DNA of 64,000 nt. Source: Candidatus Rokuibacteriota bacterium. GTDB taxonomy: Bacteria > Methylomirabilota > Methylomirabilia > Rokubacteriales > CSP1-6. The notes beneath the pieces are model-generated. The model worked only from the letters and a program-made list of their open reading frames with translations. It made no database searches and was not told the DNA's origin. The position numbers and the translations under genes are program-made. The DNA lies in the NCBI GenBank assembly GCA_030647435.1, contig JAUSJX010000031.1, positions 1-64,000 on the forward strand. Reading direction: 5' to 3'. Positions 10,187 through 19,884 of the stretch are shown piece after piece; positions within the stretch are counted from its first letter, which is position 1, and each line of letters starts with the position of its first letter.

Positions 10187-11269
10187 ATGGCTCGCAGGGA
10201 AGTCGTCGAAGATACCGCGGGCGCGGCGGCCGGCGTCGCGTTCGTCGCTTGCGGCCTACAGGGGGCAGGGGGCGCGCAGGCGCAAGCGCGGCGCCGGGAA
10301 GTCGTGGTGAATGGCAAGCGGGTGAAGACCGTCGACGTCCACGCGCACTGCGCGGTCCCCGAGGCCATGGCCCTGATGGGGCTGAAGGTGACGGGTGCAC
10401 CGAACTCGCCGAATGTGCTGGTCATGTCGCAGGCGGCGGACCGCCTCCGCGCGATGGACGAGCAGGGCATCGACGTGGAGGCGCTGAGCATCAACCCGTA
10501 CTGGTACAAGGCGGACCGCGACGTGGCGCGCCAGCTCATCACGATCCAGAACGAGAAGCTGGCCGAAGCCTGCGCGGCGAACCCGGAGCGCTTCGTGGCC
10601 TTCGCCACGGTGGCGCTGCAGCATCCGGACCTCGCCGCCGAGCAGCTCGAGCAGGGAGTCAAGAAGTACGGGCTGCGCGGCGCGGCTATCGGCGGCAGCG
10701 TCAACGGCGAGGAGCTGTCCGACCCGAAGTTCCACCCGTTCTGGGCCAAGGCCGAGCTGCTCGGCGTGCTGGTCTTCATCCACCCGCAGGGCACCGCCGA
10801 GCTGAACGCGACCAGCCGGTTCAAGGGCAATGGCCTGCTGGACAACATCATCGGCAACCCGCTCGAGACCACCATCGCGCTCTCGCACCTGATCTTCGAG
10901 GGCACGCTCGACCGCTTCCCCGGTCTCAAGATCTGCGCGGCGCATGCCGGGGGCTTCCTGCCGTCGTACGCGGGGCGCTCCGACCAGGGTTGCCTCACCT
11001 TTCCGGACCGCTGCACCGGCCAGGTCAAGAAGAAGCCGACGGAGTATATCCGGCAGCTCTACTACGACAACATCATCTTCACGCCGGAGGGGATGCGACA
11101 CCTGGTCGCCGAGACGGGACCGGGCCAGGTCGTCATGGGCACTGACTATCCGTACCCGTGGACGAAGACGTCCGTGGATCTCATCCTCGCCACGCCGGGG
11201 CTGAGCGATGCGGAGCGCGTCGCCATGCTGGGCGGGACCGCGGCGAAGCTCCTCGGGATCAAAGCCTAG
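10187..11269 (+). CDS. Amidohydrolase-2 family protein (ACMSD-like) with Tat-like N-terminus
   Basis: A 360-residue metal-dependent hydrolase/decarboxylase. The metal motif is VKTVDVHAHC at about residue 46, followed by FIHPQG, the AAHAGGFLPSYAGR histidine, and the terminal MGTDYPYPW Asp. These place it with aminocarboxymuconate-semialdehyde-decarboxylase-like enzymes, which act on aromatic breakdown products. The N-terminus has RR at residues 3-4, an Ala-rich hydrophobic run and a Cys (FVACGLQ), resembling a decayed Tat signal with a lipobox; export is therefore possible but unsure. RBS is AGGAGGACGCG. A possible -10 (TATAGAAT) lies near 10139. Confidence 0.88.
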   Translation: MARREVVEDTAGAAAGVAFVACGLQGAGGAQAQARRREVVVNGKRVKTVDVHAHCAVPEAMALMGLKVTGAPNSPNVLVMSQAADRLRAMDEQGIDVEALSINPYWYKADRDVARQLITIQNEKLAEACAANPERFVAFATVALQHPDLAAEQLEQGVKKYGLRGAAIGGSVNGEELSDPKFHPFWAKAELLGVLVFIHPQGTAELNATSRFKGNGLLDNIIGNPLETTIALSHLIFEGTLDRFPGLKICAAHAGGFLPSYAGRSDQGCLTFPDRCTGQVKKKPTEYIRQLYYDNIIFTPEGMRHLVAETGPGQVVMGTDYPYPWTKTSVDLILATPGLSDAERVAMLGGTAAKLLGIKA

Positions 11270-11283
11270 CCTGCACTACGTCC

Positions 11284-11407
11284 CCCTCACCCTACCCTCT
11301 CCCCCGAGGCGGGGCGAGGGGATCGGTAGGACTCCCTCTCCGTTTCCGGGGGCGAGGGTTTCCGAACGATTCCCTCTCCCTCGGAGAGGGAGAGGGTAGG
11401 GTGAGGG
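11284..11407. repeat. 124-bp intergenic element with 20-bp perfect inverted ends
   Basis: The left arm at 11284-11303 (CCCTCACCCTACCCTCTCCC) is the exact reverse complement of the right arm at 11388-11407. The interior is GC-rich with further GGGGCGAGGGG-type runs. It fills the gap between the convergent amidohydrolase and TauD genes. Elements with these ends (CCCTCACCC...CTCTCCC) are common intergenic repeats in many GC-rich bacteria; it may work as a two-way terminator. Confidence 0.85.
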
Positions 11408-11410
11408 TGG

Positions 11411-12292
11411 CTAGGCAGCCTGGGCCGCGGTCGGGCCGTCTCCGGCAAGCGTGGTGCGACGCATGTCGCGCGGCTCGTGCGCCGGGAAGGGTCGCGCGCG
11501 GTGCATCGTCTGCCGGTTGTCCCACGTCACGAGGTCGTTGACCCGCCACCTGTGGGCGTAGACGAACTGCCGCTGCGTGGCGTGCTCGACGAGGTCGCGC
11601 AGGAAGGCACGCGCCTCGGGCACGGGCCAGCCGAGGATGCCGCCCGCATGCGAGGCGAGATAGAGCGACTTGCGCCCCGTCACGGGGTGCGTGCGCACGA
11701 GGCACTGACGCACCGGCTTGAAGCGCTCGCGCTCCTCCTCGGTGAAGTCGGTGAAGCCGAGGATCCCGCGCGAGAAGAGCTGCGAGTGCTCGCAGACCAG
11801 CCCTTCAACCTCGGCCTTGGTCTCGGCGTCCAGGGCGTCGTACCCGGCGCGCATGTCGGCGAACTCCGTATTGCCGCCCTTTGACGGGATGCTGCGGGCG
11901 TGCAGCAGCGAGTACTTCGCCGGGGTGACCTTGAACGAGCTGTCGGAATGCCAGAGCCGGTTGCCGAGGGCGAACAGCCGCCGGCGGTCGTCCCGGGCGA
12001 ACACCTGGTTGTCCTTGTCCAGATTGGACACGTCTGCGAAGGTGGTAGGCAAGCGATACTCGCCGGGCGCGCGCAGGCTCGTACCGATCGCGTGCTCGAT
12101 CTCCCCCAGGCTGCGGGTGAAGGCGAGCTGCTGCTCGTCGTTGATGTTCTGGTCGTGGAAGACCAGCACGGCGTAGCGATCCATGCCGGCGTGGACCGCC
12201 GCCACCTCTTCCGGCGAGAGCGGCTTCGACATGTCGACGCCTTCGACTTCGGCAGCGAAGCAAGGGCCGATCTGGCGCATTGTGACGGACAT
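11411..12292 (-). CDS. TauD/TfdA-family 2-oxoglutarate-dependent dioxygenase
   Basis: A 293-residue Fe(II)/2-oxoglutarate oxygenase. The facial triad is seen as LWHSDSSF (HxD) near residue 110 and the distal His in RQTMHRARPF, with an Arg near the C-terminus (MRRTTLAGD) for the 2-oxoglutarate carboxylate. Relatives oxidise taurine, 2,4-D and similar acids; the substrate is not readable. I chose the ATG at 12292 because GGAGG lies eight bases upstream; an ATG at 12307 is also in frame. It follows a dienelactone-hydrolase-like gene by 17 bp. A second, related TauD is at 29003-29869. Confidence 0.92.
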   Translation of the reverse strand: MSVTMRQIGPCFAAEVEGVDMSKPLSPEEVAAVHAGMDRYAVLVFHDQNINDEQQLAFTRSLGEIEHAIGTSLRAPGEYRLPTTFADVSNLDKDNQVFARDDRRRLFALGNRLWHSDSSFKVTPAKYSLLHARSIPSKGGNTEFADMRAGYDALDAETKAEVEGLVCEHSQLFSRGILGFTDFTEEERERFKPVRQCLVRTHPVTGRKSLYLASHAGGILGWPVPEARAFLRDLVEHATQRQFVYAHRWRVNDLVTWDNRQTMHRARPFPAHEPRDMRRTTLAGDGPTAAQAA

Positions 12293-12309
12293 GGCGGTCG
12301 CCTCCATGA

Positions 12310-13026
12310 TCACACCGTGCGCTGCAGGAAATCGGTGACGAGCGGCCAGACGAGGTCCGCGTAGTGCGGCTGGAAGCCGGCATTGTCGGGGTGCCGAAAG
12401 CCATGGTTCGCGTCCGAGAAGAAGTGCCACTCGACGAGCCGGCCATTGGCAATGAAGCTCTGCCAGAGCGGTCCCTGGATGGCGGGCGTCGCGATATAGT
12501 CCTTGCCGCCGCAGAACACGAGCGAGGCGCACGTGAGCGTTCGGGCGAGCGTGAACGCGTGCCGGGGCCGGTGCGGGGTTTCGGGTTCGTCGCGGACGGA
12601 AGGGTAGTAGAGGACGATCGCCCGCAGTCGCGGGTGATCGGCCGCGAAGGGAATGAGGAGCCTGCCTCCCATGCAGTGCCCGATGGCCGCCGTCCGCGCG
12701 GGATCCGAACCCATGCGGTCGACCAGGTAGCGCCACGCCTCGTCCATCTTGCCGAGAAACTCGCCGTCCGAGTGCTTCGCCTGCAGGTCGGCGCCGGCGC
12801 CGATGTGATTCGTGCCCGGCACCCCGAACATGTTGAACAGGCTGGGGGCGAGGACGTTGAAGCCGAGAGCGGCGAGCCGGTACGCGTCGATCTTGTAGTC
12901 GGCGGTGACGCCGTGCGCGTGGTGCGCCATCAGGACGCCGGGCCGCGGGCCCTTCCCGTCGGGATGCGCCGCGTACCCCGGAATGCCGTCCTCTTCCTGC
13001 GTGAGCATGCGCGCGACGATCGTCAT
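12310..13026 (-). CDS. Dienelactone hydrolase family protein
   Basis: A 238-residue alpha/beta hydrolase. It has the cysteine nucleophile elbow GHCMGG (near residue 125), the acidic residue region in VFCGGKDYIATP, and the His in FSDANHGFRHPDNAGF, i.e. the Cys-Asp-His triad typical of dienelactone hydrolases (EC 3.1.1.45-type). Such enzymes open lactones in chloroaromatic breakdown; related proteins have other ester substrates. It is in the same direction as, and probably in one transcript with, the TauD gene downstream. GGAGA precedes the ATG at 13026. Confidence 0.9.
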   Translation of the reverse strand: MTIVARMLTQEEDGIPGYAAHPDGKGPRPGVLMAHHAHGVTADYKIDAYRLAALGFNVLAPSLFNMFGVPGTNHIGAGADLQAKHSDGEFLGKMDEAWRYLVDRMGSDPARTAAIGHCMGGRLLIPFAADHPRLRAIVLYYPSVRDEPETPHRPRHAFTLARTLTCASLVFCGGKDYIATPAIQGPLWQSFIANGRLVEWHFFSDANHGFRHPDNAGFQPHYADLVWPLVTDFLQRTV

Positions 13027-13044
13027 GGCCGTTCTCCGTTCGTG

Positions 13045-13383
13045 TTACCGGGATTTTCTCGCCGACACCGCGAAGGCGAGGAAATAGCGGTCCAGTCCCT
13101 CGAGCGTCGAGCCGTACGAGCCCCCGCCGGCCGCGGCGTCGCAGAGCAGCTCTCGCGCCCGGGCGATCTCGCGCAGCCGGGCGCGCCAGCGCGGATCGGC
13201 GAGGGTGAGGTCCAGCAGCTCGAGCGCGCGATCGAACGCACCGGTCGCCAGCCGCGGGTCGCGCTCTTGCCAGCGCAGCATCCGCCCAACCTCGCTGCCC
13301 ACGTTGGCGAGCTGCTCGGCCAGCGAGAGCTGCCCCCAACGCCCGGCCGCCAGATCCCGGTGCTGACGAATGATCTCCGTCAC
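13045..13383 (-). CDS. Small hypothetical protein (112 aa), coupled to DUF5674 gene
   Basis: Starts at a GTG that overlaps the stop of the DUF5674 gene by four bases (GTGA) and ends before the dienelactone hydrolase gene. The 112 residues are helical, rich in Arg, Leu and Ala, with no Cys pairs or membrane segment. I do not recognise the family. The coupling and conserved reading frame support it as a real gene; longer in-frame extension upstream is inside the DUF5674 gene and is not likely. Confidence 0.6.
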   Translation of the reverse strand: MTEIIRQHRDLAAGRWGQLSLAEQLANVGSEVGRMLRWQERDPRLATGAFDRALELLDLTLADPRWRARLREIARARELLCDAAAGGGSYGSTLEGLDRYFLAFAVSARKSR

Positions 13384-13727
13384 GGTGCGATGAGTCTTCC
13401 GACGACGCCTTCGATCTGTCGCCGCACCGACGGGTCTTCGACTCCGCGGGATCGGTTGCTCTGAGACGGCCGGACGTTGATCATGGAGTCGAACTCGATC
13501 AGCTCTCCAGGCGCGCGGCCGGGATAGAGGTTGATGCCCCACAGGTCCGCCTGCCGTGCCCCGTCCTCGAGCAGCAAGGCTTCCTCGTCGGCGTGAAGCT
13601 CTCCGCCGATGGCCATGATGCCGCGCCGTACGTCCACCACCGCCTTGACGAAGTCCCCGAATTGCTCAGCGGCCATGCTCCGCAGCTCGTCAAGCGAGAC
13701 GGGCGCCATCACGATCCGGATCGACAT
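13380..13727 (-). CDS. DUF5674 family protein
   Basis: A 115-residue protein matching the DUF5674 pattern from memory: KAVVDVRRGIMAIGGELHAD, EALLLEDGARQADLWGINLYP, and EFDSMINVRPSQSNRSRGVED. Function is unknown; the conserved acidic and Asn/Arg residues suggest a small enzyme or binding protein. The ATG at 13727 gives the usual family N-terminus. The gene lies between an antibiotic-biosynthesis-monooxygenase-like gene (27 bp upstream) and the 112-residue hypothetical gene. Confidence 0.85.
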   Translation of the reverse strand: MSIRIVMAPVSLDELRSMAAEQFGDFVKAVVDVRRGIMAIGGELHADEEALLLEDGARQADLWGINLYPGRAPGELIEFDSMINVRPSQSNRSRGVEDPSVRRQIEGVVGRLIAP

Positions 13728-13753
13728 GGGGAGCGATCTTACCGCCGATTGGA

Positions 13754-14062
13754 TCAGTCGGTGAGCGAGAGGTAGAACTCGACCTCCACGGCGCCCTCGG
13801 TCAGGCCTTCCTTCTCGCGGCGCTCGCGAAAGGCGGCCAGGTGCGTCCCCTTGCGGTGGAGATCGAACGCGGCATCGTCCTTGTACTGCTCGTAGAAGAG
13901 GAAAAGGTCGGGGTCCTTCTTGGACCGGTGCGGGCGGTAGACCAGGCACCCCGGCTCCGCCTTCCGTACCGCCGCCGCCTGCTCCTTTAAGAGAGCGGCC
14001 AGCGCGTCGCCCTTGCCCTTCGCCGCCCGAACCTTCGCGACCACCGTCAGCACGTCAGCCAT
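13754..14062 (-). CDS. Antibiotic biosynthesis monooxygenase (ABM/YgiN-like) domain protein
   Basis: A 102-residue single-domain protein with the ABM ferredoxin-like pattern: VLTVVAKVRAAKGKGDALAALL at the N-terminus, EPGCLVYRPHRSKKDPDLFLFYEQYKDDAAFDLHRKGTH in the middle. Family members are cofactor-free quinol oxygenases, haem-degrading enzymes or have unknown activity; the His in the HRKGTH segment is characteristic of the YgiN type. It is the first of a run of minus-strand genes leading to TauD, and is divergent from the leuA leader. Confidence 0.85.
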   Translation of the reverse strand: MADVLTVVAKVRAAKGKGDALAALLKEQAAAVRKAEPGCLVYRPHRSKKDPDLFLFYEQYKDDAAFDLHRKGTHLAAFRERREKEGLTEGAVEVEFYLSLTD

Positions 14063-14134
14063 GGCTTTTGGGTCTCCTTTTGCCCGCGCCGATCATGGGC
14101 GGGGCCTGGGGCATTCTACGCGATCCCGGGAGAG

Positions 14135-14163
14135 TTGACACGGGGGTGGCTCTCTGGCACGAT
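14135..14163 (+). promoter_or_regulatory. Probable sigma70-type promoter of the leuA leader
   Basis: A perfect TTGACA at 14135-14140 is followed after 17 bp by CACGAT at 14158-14163, with TG one base before it (extended -10). Transcription would start near 14170, only a few bases before the leader-peptide ATG, so the leader message would be nearly leaderless. The -10 itself is weak (three of six), so this is a prediction. Confidence 0.55.
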
Positions 14164-14173
14164 TGGCCCCGTT

Positions 14174-14206
14174 ATGACGTCTTTCCTGGGTCTCCTGCTT
14201 ATGTAG
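14174..14206 (+). CDS. leuL: Leucine-rich leader peptide of the leuA attenuator
   Basis: A ten-codon reading frame MTSFLGLLLM ending in TAG. Four of its ten codons are leucine (CTG, CTC, CTG, CTT), three of them consecutive, and it stands directly before a hairpin and an intrinsic terminator upstream of leuA. This is the classic form of amino-acid attenuation: ribosome stalling at Leu codons when leucyl-tRNA is scarce would prevent terminator formation. No Shine-Dalgarno sequence is visible, which fits a leaderless start from the promoter just upstream. It is too short for gene finders; the call rests on codon content and position. Confidence 0.75.
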   Translation: MTSFLGLLLM

Positions 14207-15991
<1,785 letters not shown>

Positions 15992-16012
15992 GGGGCCCGG
16001 ACGCCGCCTGAC

Positions 16013-17101
16013 ATGATCGACGCGCTCGGCGGGCTCCTGCCGCCGCTCCTCGTCACGCTCGAGCGGGTCGGTTGGGTGCAGCGGCACCTCTATCCGCCTC
16101 TCGCGCCCCGGCTCGCCGAGGAGCTGGCTCCCTGCGCTGATGCCATCGCCGGGCCGCTCAGCGCCGTCGAGGAGCTCGCGTGCCCGGACGAGCTCCGGTT
16201 CATGCGGGATCCGCTCGTCGAGGCGGCGCGGCAGACCCTCGAGCTCGTTGCAATATTCGTCGAGGCGGCCCAGCCGCCCGGCGAGCCGATGGGTCTCTAC
16301 CGCGCGCTGCGCCGCTTCGCCCGAGTCCAGGAGACCCTCTACTCGCTGGCGCCCGTGTTCGATCCGCTCAGCCGCTGGTTTCTCGAGCCAGCGCGGCGCG
16401 ACGACGACGCGCTCATTGCGAGCCTGCGGGCCGCGGCGCTCCGCGATGACGACAGGCAGGTGGGCGTGCTCCACGCTTCGAACGGGCGCGATGACAGGGG
16501 CGGGTTCTCTCTCTACGTCCCCGAGCAGTCGGACGGACAGAGGCTTATGCCTCTGGTTGTGGCGCTTCACGGAGGGCACGGTCACGGCCGCGACTACCTG
16601 TGGGCCTGGCTCAGGGAGGCCCGCTCGCGCGAGGTGCTCGTGCTCTCGCCCACGTCGCGCGATCGCACGTGGTCGATCATGGGCGGCGACGATGTGGACG
16701 CCGAGCCTCTGCGAGAGATGGTGGAGTCCGTCGCCGCGCGCTACCCGGTCGATCGGACGCGGGTGCTGCTGACCGGGATGTCTGACGGCGCGACCTACGC
16801 GCTCCTCTGCGGCCTCCGCGAGGAGATGCCCTTCACACACCTGGCCCCGCTCTGCGGCGTGCTCCATCCCATGCTGCTCGCCAACGGCAACCTCGCGCGG
16901 GCGAGCGGCATGCCGGTCTACCTCGTTCACGGCGCGCTCGACTGGATGTTCCCCGTCCACACGGCCCGCCTCGCCCGCCAGGCCCTGATGGCCGCGGGCG
17001 CCCGGCTCGTGTACCGCGAGATCGAGGACCTCTCGCATACCTATCCGCGCGACGAGAACCCGCGCATCTTGGATTGGCTGACGGGCAGCGCTACGGCTTG
17101 A
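16013..17101 (+). CDS. Alpha/beta hydrolase (phospholipase/carboxylesterase or PHB-depolymerase-like)
   Basis: A 362-residue protein whose first 150 residues are helical and without a clear domain, followed by an alpha/beta hydrolase. PLVVALHGGHGHGRDY forms the oxyanion-hole strand, VLLTGMSDGATYALL the Ser nucleophile elbow (GMSDG), VYLVHGALDWMFPVH the acid residue, and LSHTYPRDENPRILDWL the catalytic His. No signal peptide. It follows leuA by 21 bp on the same strand and may be read through from it, but no functional link to leucine synthesis is evident. Confidence 0.8.
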   Translation: MIDALGGLLPPLLVTLERVGWVQRHLYPPLAPRLAEELAPCADAIAGPLSAVEELACPDELRFMRDPLVEAARQTLELVAIFVEAAQPPGEPMGLYRALRRFARVQETLYSLAPVFDPLSRWFLEPARRDDDALIASLRAAALRDDDRQVGVLHASNGRDDRGGFSLYVPEQSDGQRLMPLVVALHGGHGHGRDYLWAWLREARSREVLVLSPTSRDRTWSIMGGDDVDAEPLREMVESVAARYPVDRTRVLLTGMSDGATYALLCGLREEMPFTHLAPLCGVLHPMLLANGNLARASGMPVYLVHGALDWMFPVHTARLARQALMAAGARLVYREIEDLSHTYPRDENPRILDWLTGSATA

Positions 17102-17167
17102 TCACCGGCGGGCTCAGGGCAAGACAGCGCAGTTGATCCTACCGAATCACCTCGGGGACGTCGACCG

Positions 17168-17941
17168 CTACGGTAGGTTTCTCAGCGCCGTACACACCCG
17201 ACTGAGAACTCGATCAAGTTCTAGGTGGGGCGGGCTTTTCATAACGCGATAGCCATCGCCTTCAGGATTGGGCTCGTAGGCGACTAGGCCGACTGCATCC
17301 ATCATCTGTGCCGCGGCGTTTGCGAAGTGGATTGTCCTTTCGAGGTCGTTCCCGTCTACCACGCGGATCGCCATGAACAGGACACTCATCGGCTTGCTCT
17401 GCCGCAGCCAGGTGATCAGATCATTCGTAGGGCCTCCGCCCTTACCCGCACCACGCGCCCACTCCGCCTTCAGATCGATGGTCTTCAGCCCCGCTTCCTT
17501 GATACGCTTATCGAGGTCTGCGCTTCCCATCCGTCCGCGAGGATTCTTCTGGGAAGGAGTCCGGAGCGTCTTCGGTGCCCCGGCCACCTTCGTCTCTATC
17601 AGCACCTCGACCGTACCCGTTTCCGGATATGACGCGTCGAGCGCGTGAATCGGGAAGATCAGGCCCGACACGCTTCCGCGCCCGTAGAGGGACTTCCCTG
17701 AGCAGTTCTCCAACAGCAGAGCCATAAGGTCGGTAAAGAAGTCGCCCTTGCCATTCTGGTTGTCACCCTGATTGGCCTCGCCGTTGGCGAACTTTCGATC
17801 GAACTTCCACATAGCTTGGAGGAACTCTCTCTCGACCTGGGGCCATCGAGAGGGCTTCTTCTTTTCTGCCGCCCGGTACATCTCTAGGAGCGGGACGCAG
17901 CCCGGGCTCGTCGCCACGCGGGGGCTTGTCTTCCGGGGCAT
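17168..17941 (-). CDS. Probable type II restriction endonuclease
   Basis: A 257-residue protein lying 9 bp behind an N6-adenine methyltransferase gene. It shows a PD-(D/E)XK-like arrangement: an acidic residue in KGDFFTDLMALLLE near residues 65-75 and EVLIETKVAG (E-x-K type pair) near 112-120, with a basic region after it (LDKRIKEAGLKTIDLKAEW). I do not recognise the named enzyme family, so specificity is unknown. Position, size and motif together support a restriction enzyme. GC is lower than in the flanking genes, as expected for a transferred restriction-modification system. Confidence 0.7.
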   Translation of the reverse strand: MPRKTSPRVATSPGCVPLLEMYRAAEKKKPSRWPQVEREFLQAMWKFDRKFANGEANQGDNQNGKGDFFTDLMALLLENCSGKSLYGRGSVSGLIFPIHALDASYPETGTVEVLIETKVAGAPKTLRTPSQKNPRGRMGSADLDKRIKEAGLKTIDLKAEWARGAGKGGGPTNDLITWLRQSKPMSVLFMAIRVVDGNDLERTIHFANAAAQMMDAVGLVAYEPNPEGDGYRVMKSPPHLELDRVLSRVCTALRNLP

Positions 17942-17950
17942 CGTTCCCTT

Positions 17951-19675
17951 TCAGCCGTAGAAGGCCAGCATCTCCTGCACGAGAGACTCCGAACTCGCTC
18001 TCAGTTGACGCCGTGCCGCGAGTGCTGCCCTCTCCTCGGAGAGGTCTTGAGCATCCACGTCGCTTGATACCAACAGCACCTGATCCACGGCCGATAGGAC
18101 CTCACCGATCTGCGCTGCTGGGCCGTGGAGGAGAACCTCGTGCAGACGAGGGGCCAGGGCCAGGAGTTCCCGCCGATGCTTTCGCACCAGGGCTACGGAA
18201 GGAACGAGCACTTGGTCGGCCTCGCGTGGCTCCAGCTTCAGCACCCCACCCCCGTAACTTCTGCCCGTCCTTTCACAGGAGAGCATCGTTGCCGAGTTGT
18301 AAAATGCTATAACGAAGGCTTTTCGCAGGCTAACTGGGACATGGGGGAGTCGCACAGTTAGGAGAGTGTTGGCTGTAGCAGTCTCGGCGCCATTGAGGCA
18401 GAGCCTTGGGACAGTGTCACTCATGTAGGTCAGGAAGGCCTCCGGGACGACGACCCCGGGAACCATGTACCACGGAGTCCTGACTCGACACTTGTATCGT
18501 TTGTCGATTCCCTCCGCTTCCCCCTTCTTCACGTAAGCCGCCTCGGCCCTCGTGAGTGATCGCTGGGGGAGCCAAAGTAAGCAGCGTTGGTCCTCTTTCT
18601 GCATTGCAGCGATGTCCCTTTGGGTGATTTCGAAGCTCGGGATCTGGCGGGCACGGACAAGCGCAGAACGGAGAGACCTCTTCGGAAGTCTCAGCGCGGC
18701 CGCGTCCTTCGGCGTCAGTACGAAGAACTCATTGGCGCCGCTGACGAAGCCGATGCTTGCCTTGCCGATTTGGCAGAGCGGATGGAACAGCCCGTCCTGC
18801 TGCAGGCGGATGAGGCATAGCGCACTTCTGTTCCCTGTGTGGCCGGGCACCCACTTCGTCGGCTCGCTGCCATTCTGGAAGATCTCGGCGCGCTTTAGGA
18901 CTTCGGCGAGGTAATCAAGGTCCCGACTAGAGTCCACCTCGACGAGCCCCAAGCGTTGATGCGAATCTCCCTTCCCACTGGCTAGGAGGATGATGACATT
19001 CTCCTGAGCGCCCGGGAAGACGGCCCGTCTGAACGAGAGTACTGTGACATCCGCGAACGATTCACGTAGGAAGCGACGCAACGGCGCGGCGTAGGCCGCG
19101 TGGACGAGCTCTGCCGGAAGGATGAGTGCCAAACGGCCCTTCGGTTTTATGAACGTCACCGCATGGGCGACGAAATGAGCCCAGGAGGAGGCCAGGCGCG
19201 TCAGCGTCACCCCGGCGCCCGTGGCACGGGCGAGAGCTTCTCCGCGGGAGAGGCCCGTGAACTCCTGATAACGGATATAGGGGGGATTCCCGATCACCGT
19301 ATCGACAGGAGCCTGAGTGCTGAAGAGCGCACCCGGTGGCTCCAACGAAAAGAAACTCTCGGCACGTACCTCGAGGGGCACCCCGAGCATTCGACTCAAT
19401 GTCTCAGCGGTCAGGCGAGCTGCCTGAGGATTGAGGTCGATGGCGTGGATTTGCCTGGCGGCCCCCTCGGCGCTCGCCCCGAGCTCCCGGAGGCGCTCAG
19501 CGGCGAGCTCGACGAAGACGCCGTCGCCGCAAGAGGGATCCAGGACCGAGGTCGTAGGCGTGGTCACCGCCCAAGCTACCATCGGTCTCACGAGGGACCG
19601 CGGTGAGTAGAACGCCCCCAGACCCTTTCTTAGTTGACGTTCGGCTGGAAGACTGCTCACGTGATTATCCCGCAC
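17951..19675 (-). CDS. N6-adenine DNA methyltransferase, Eco57I/gamma-class type II
   Basis: A 574-residue DNA methyltransferase. It has motif X (GLGAFYSP), motif I for S-adenosylmethionine (VLDPSCGDGVFVELA, near residue 45) and the catalytic NPPYIRYQ (near residue 128), in the order X-I-IV of gamma-class N6-adenine enzymes. The second half is a target-recognition region with WYMVPGVVVPEAFLTYMSD and the ERTGRSYGGGVLKLEP segment common to this class. It begins at a GTG at 19675. It protects DNA against the nuclease encoded next to it; the methylase-first order helps safe establishment. Bases 19676-19884 upstream hold no gene. Confidence 0.92.
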   Translation of the reverse strand: MRDNHVSSLPAERQLRKGLGAFYSPRSLVRPMVAWAVTTPTTSVLDPSCGDGVFVELAAERLRELGASAEGAARQIHAIDLNPQAARLTAETLSRMLGVPLEVRAESFFSLEPPGALFSTQAPVDTVIGNPPYIRYQEFTGLSRGEALARATGAGVTLTRLASSWAHFVAHAVTFIKPKGRLALILPAELVHAAYAAPLRRFLRESFADVTVLSFRRAVFPGAQENVIILLASGKGDSHQRLGLVEVDSSRDLDYLAEVLKRAEIFQNGSEPTKWVPGHTGNRSALCLIRLQQDGLFHPLCQIGKASIGFVSGANEFFVLTPKDAAALRLPKRSLRSALVRARQIPSFEITQRDIAAMQKEDQRCLLWLPQRSLTRAEAAYVKKGEAEGIDKRYKCRVRTPWYMVPGVVVPEAFLTYMSDTVPRLCLNGAETATANTLLTVRLPHVPVSLRKAFVIAFYNSATMLSCERTGRSYGGGVLKLEPREADQVLVPSVALVRKHRRELLALAPRLHEVLLHGPAAQIGEVLSAVDQVLLVSSDVDAQDLSEERAALAARRQLRASSESLVQEMLAFYG

Positions 19676-19884
19676 AGTGTTCGAGGGTTGTCAGTTGAGG
19701 ACCGGAGGATAGACCACATCGAGGCTATTATCAGTCTTCCTGAGGTAGAAACCACTACCTTGAGACGCTTGCCACCAGCCCTGCCACAGTCGGCCACACT
19801 GGGCGATCACGCCGCGGTCATGCGCCGCGGGTCGCGGTGGAGTCAAGGAGTCTGATCGAATACACTGCCCCGCAACATGAACGG

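Noticed and set aside
11411-13339. A 642-codon frame that ends in TauD
   Set aside because: Upstream of 12292 it is out of phase with the dienelactone hydrolase gene and has the composition of a shadow frame; TauD starts at its own ribosome site.
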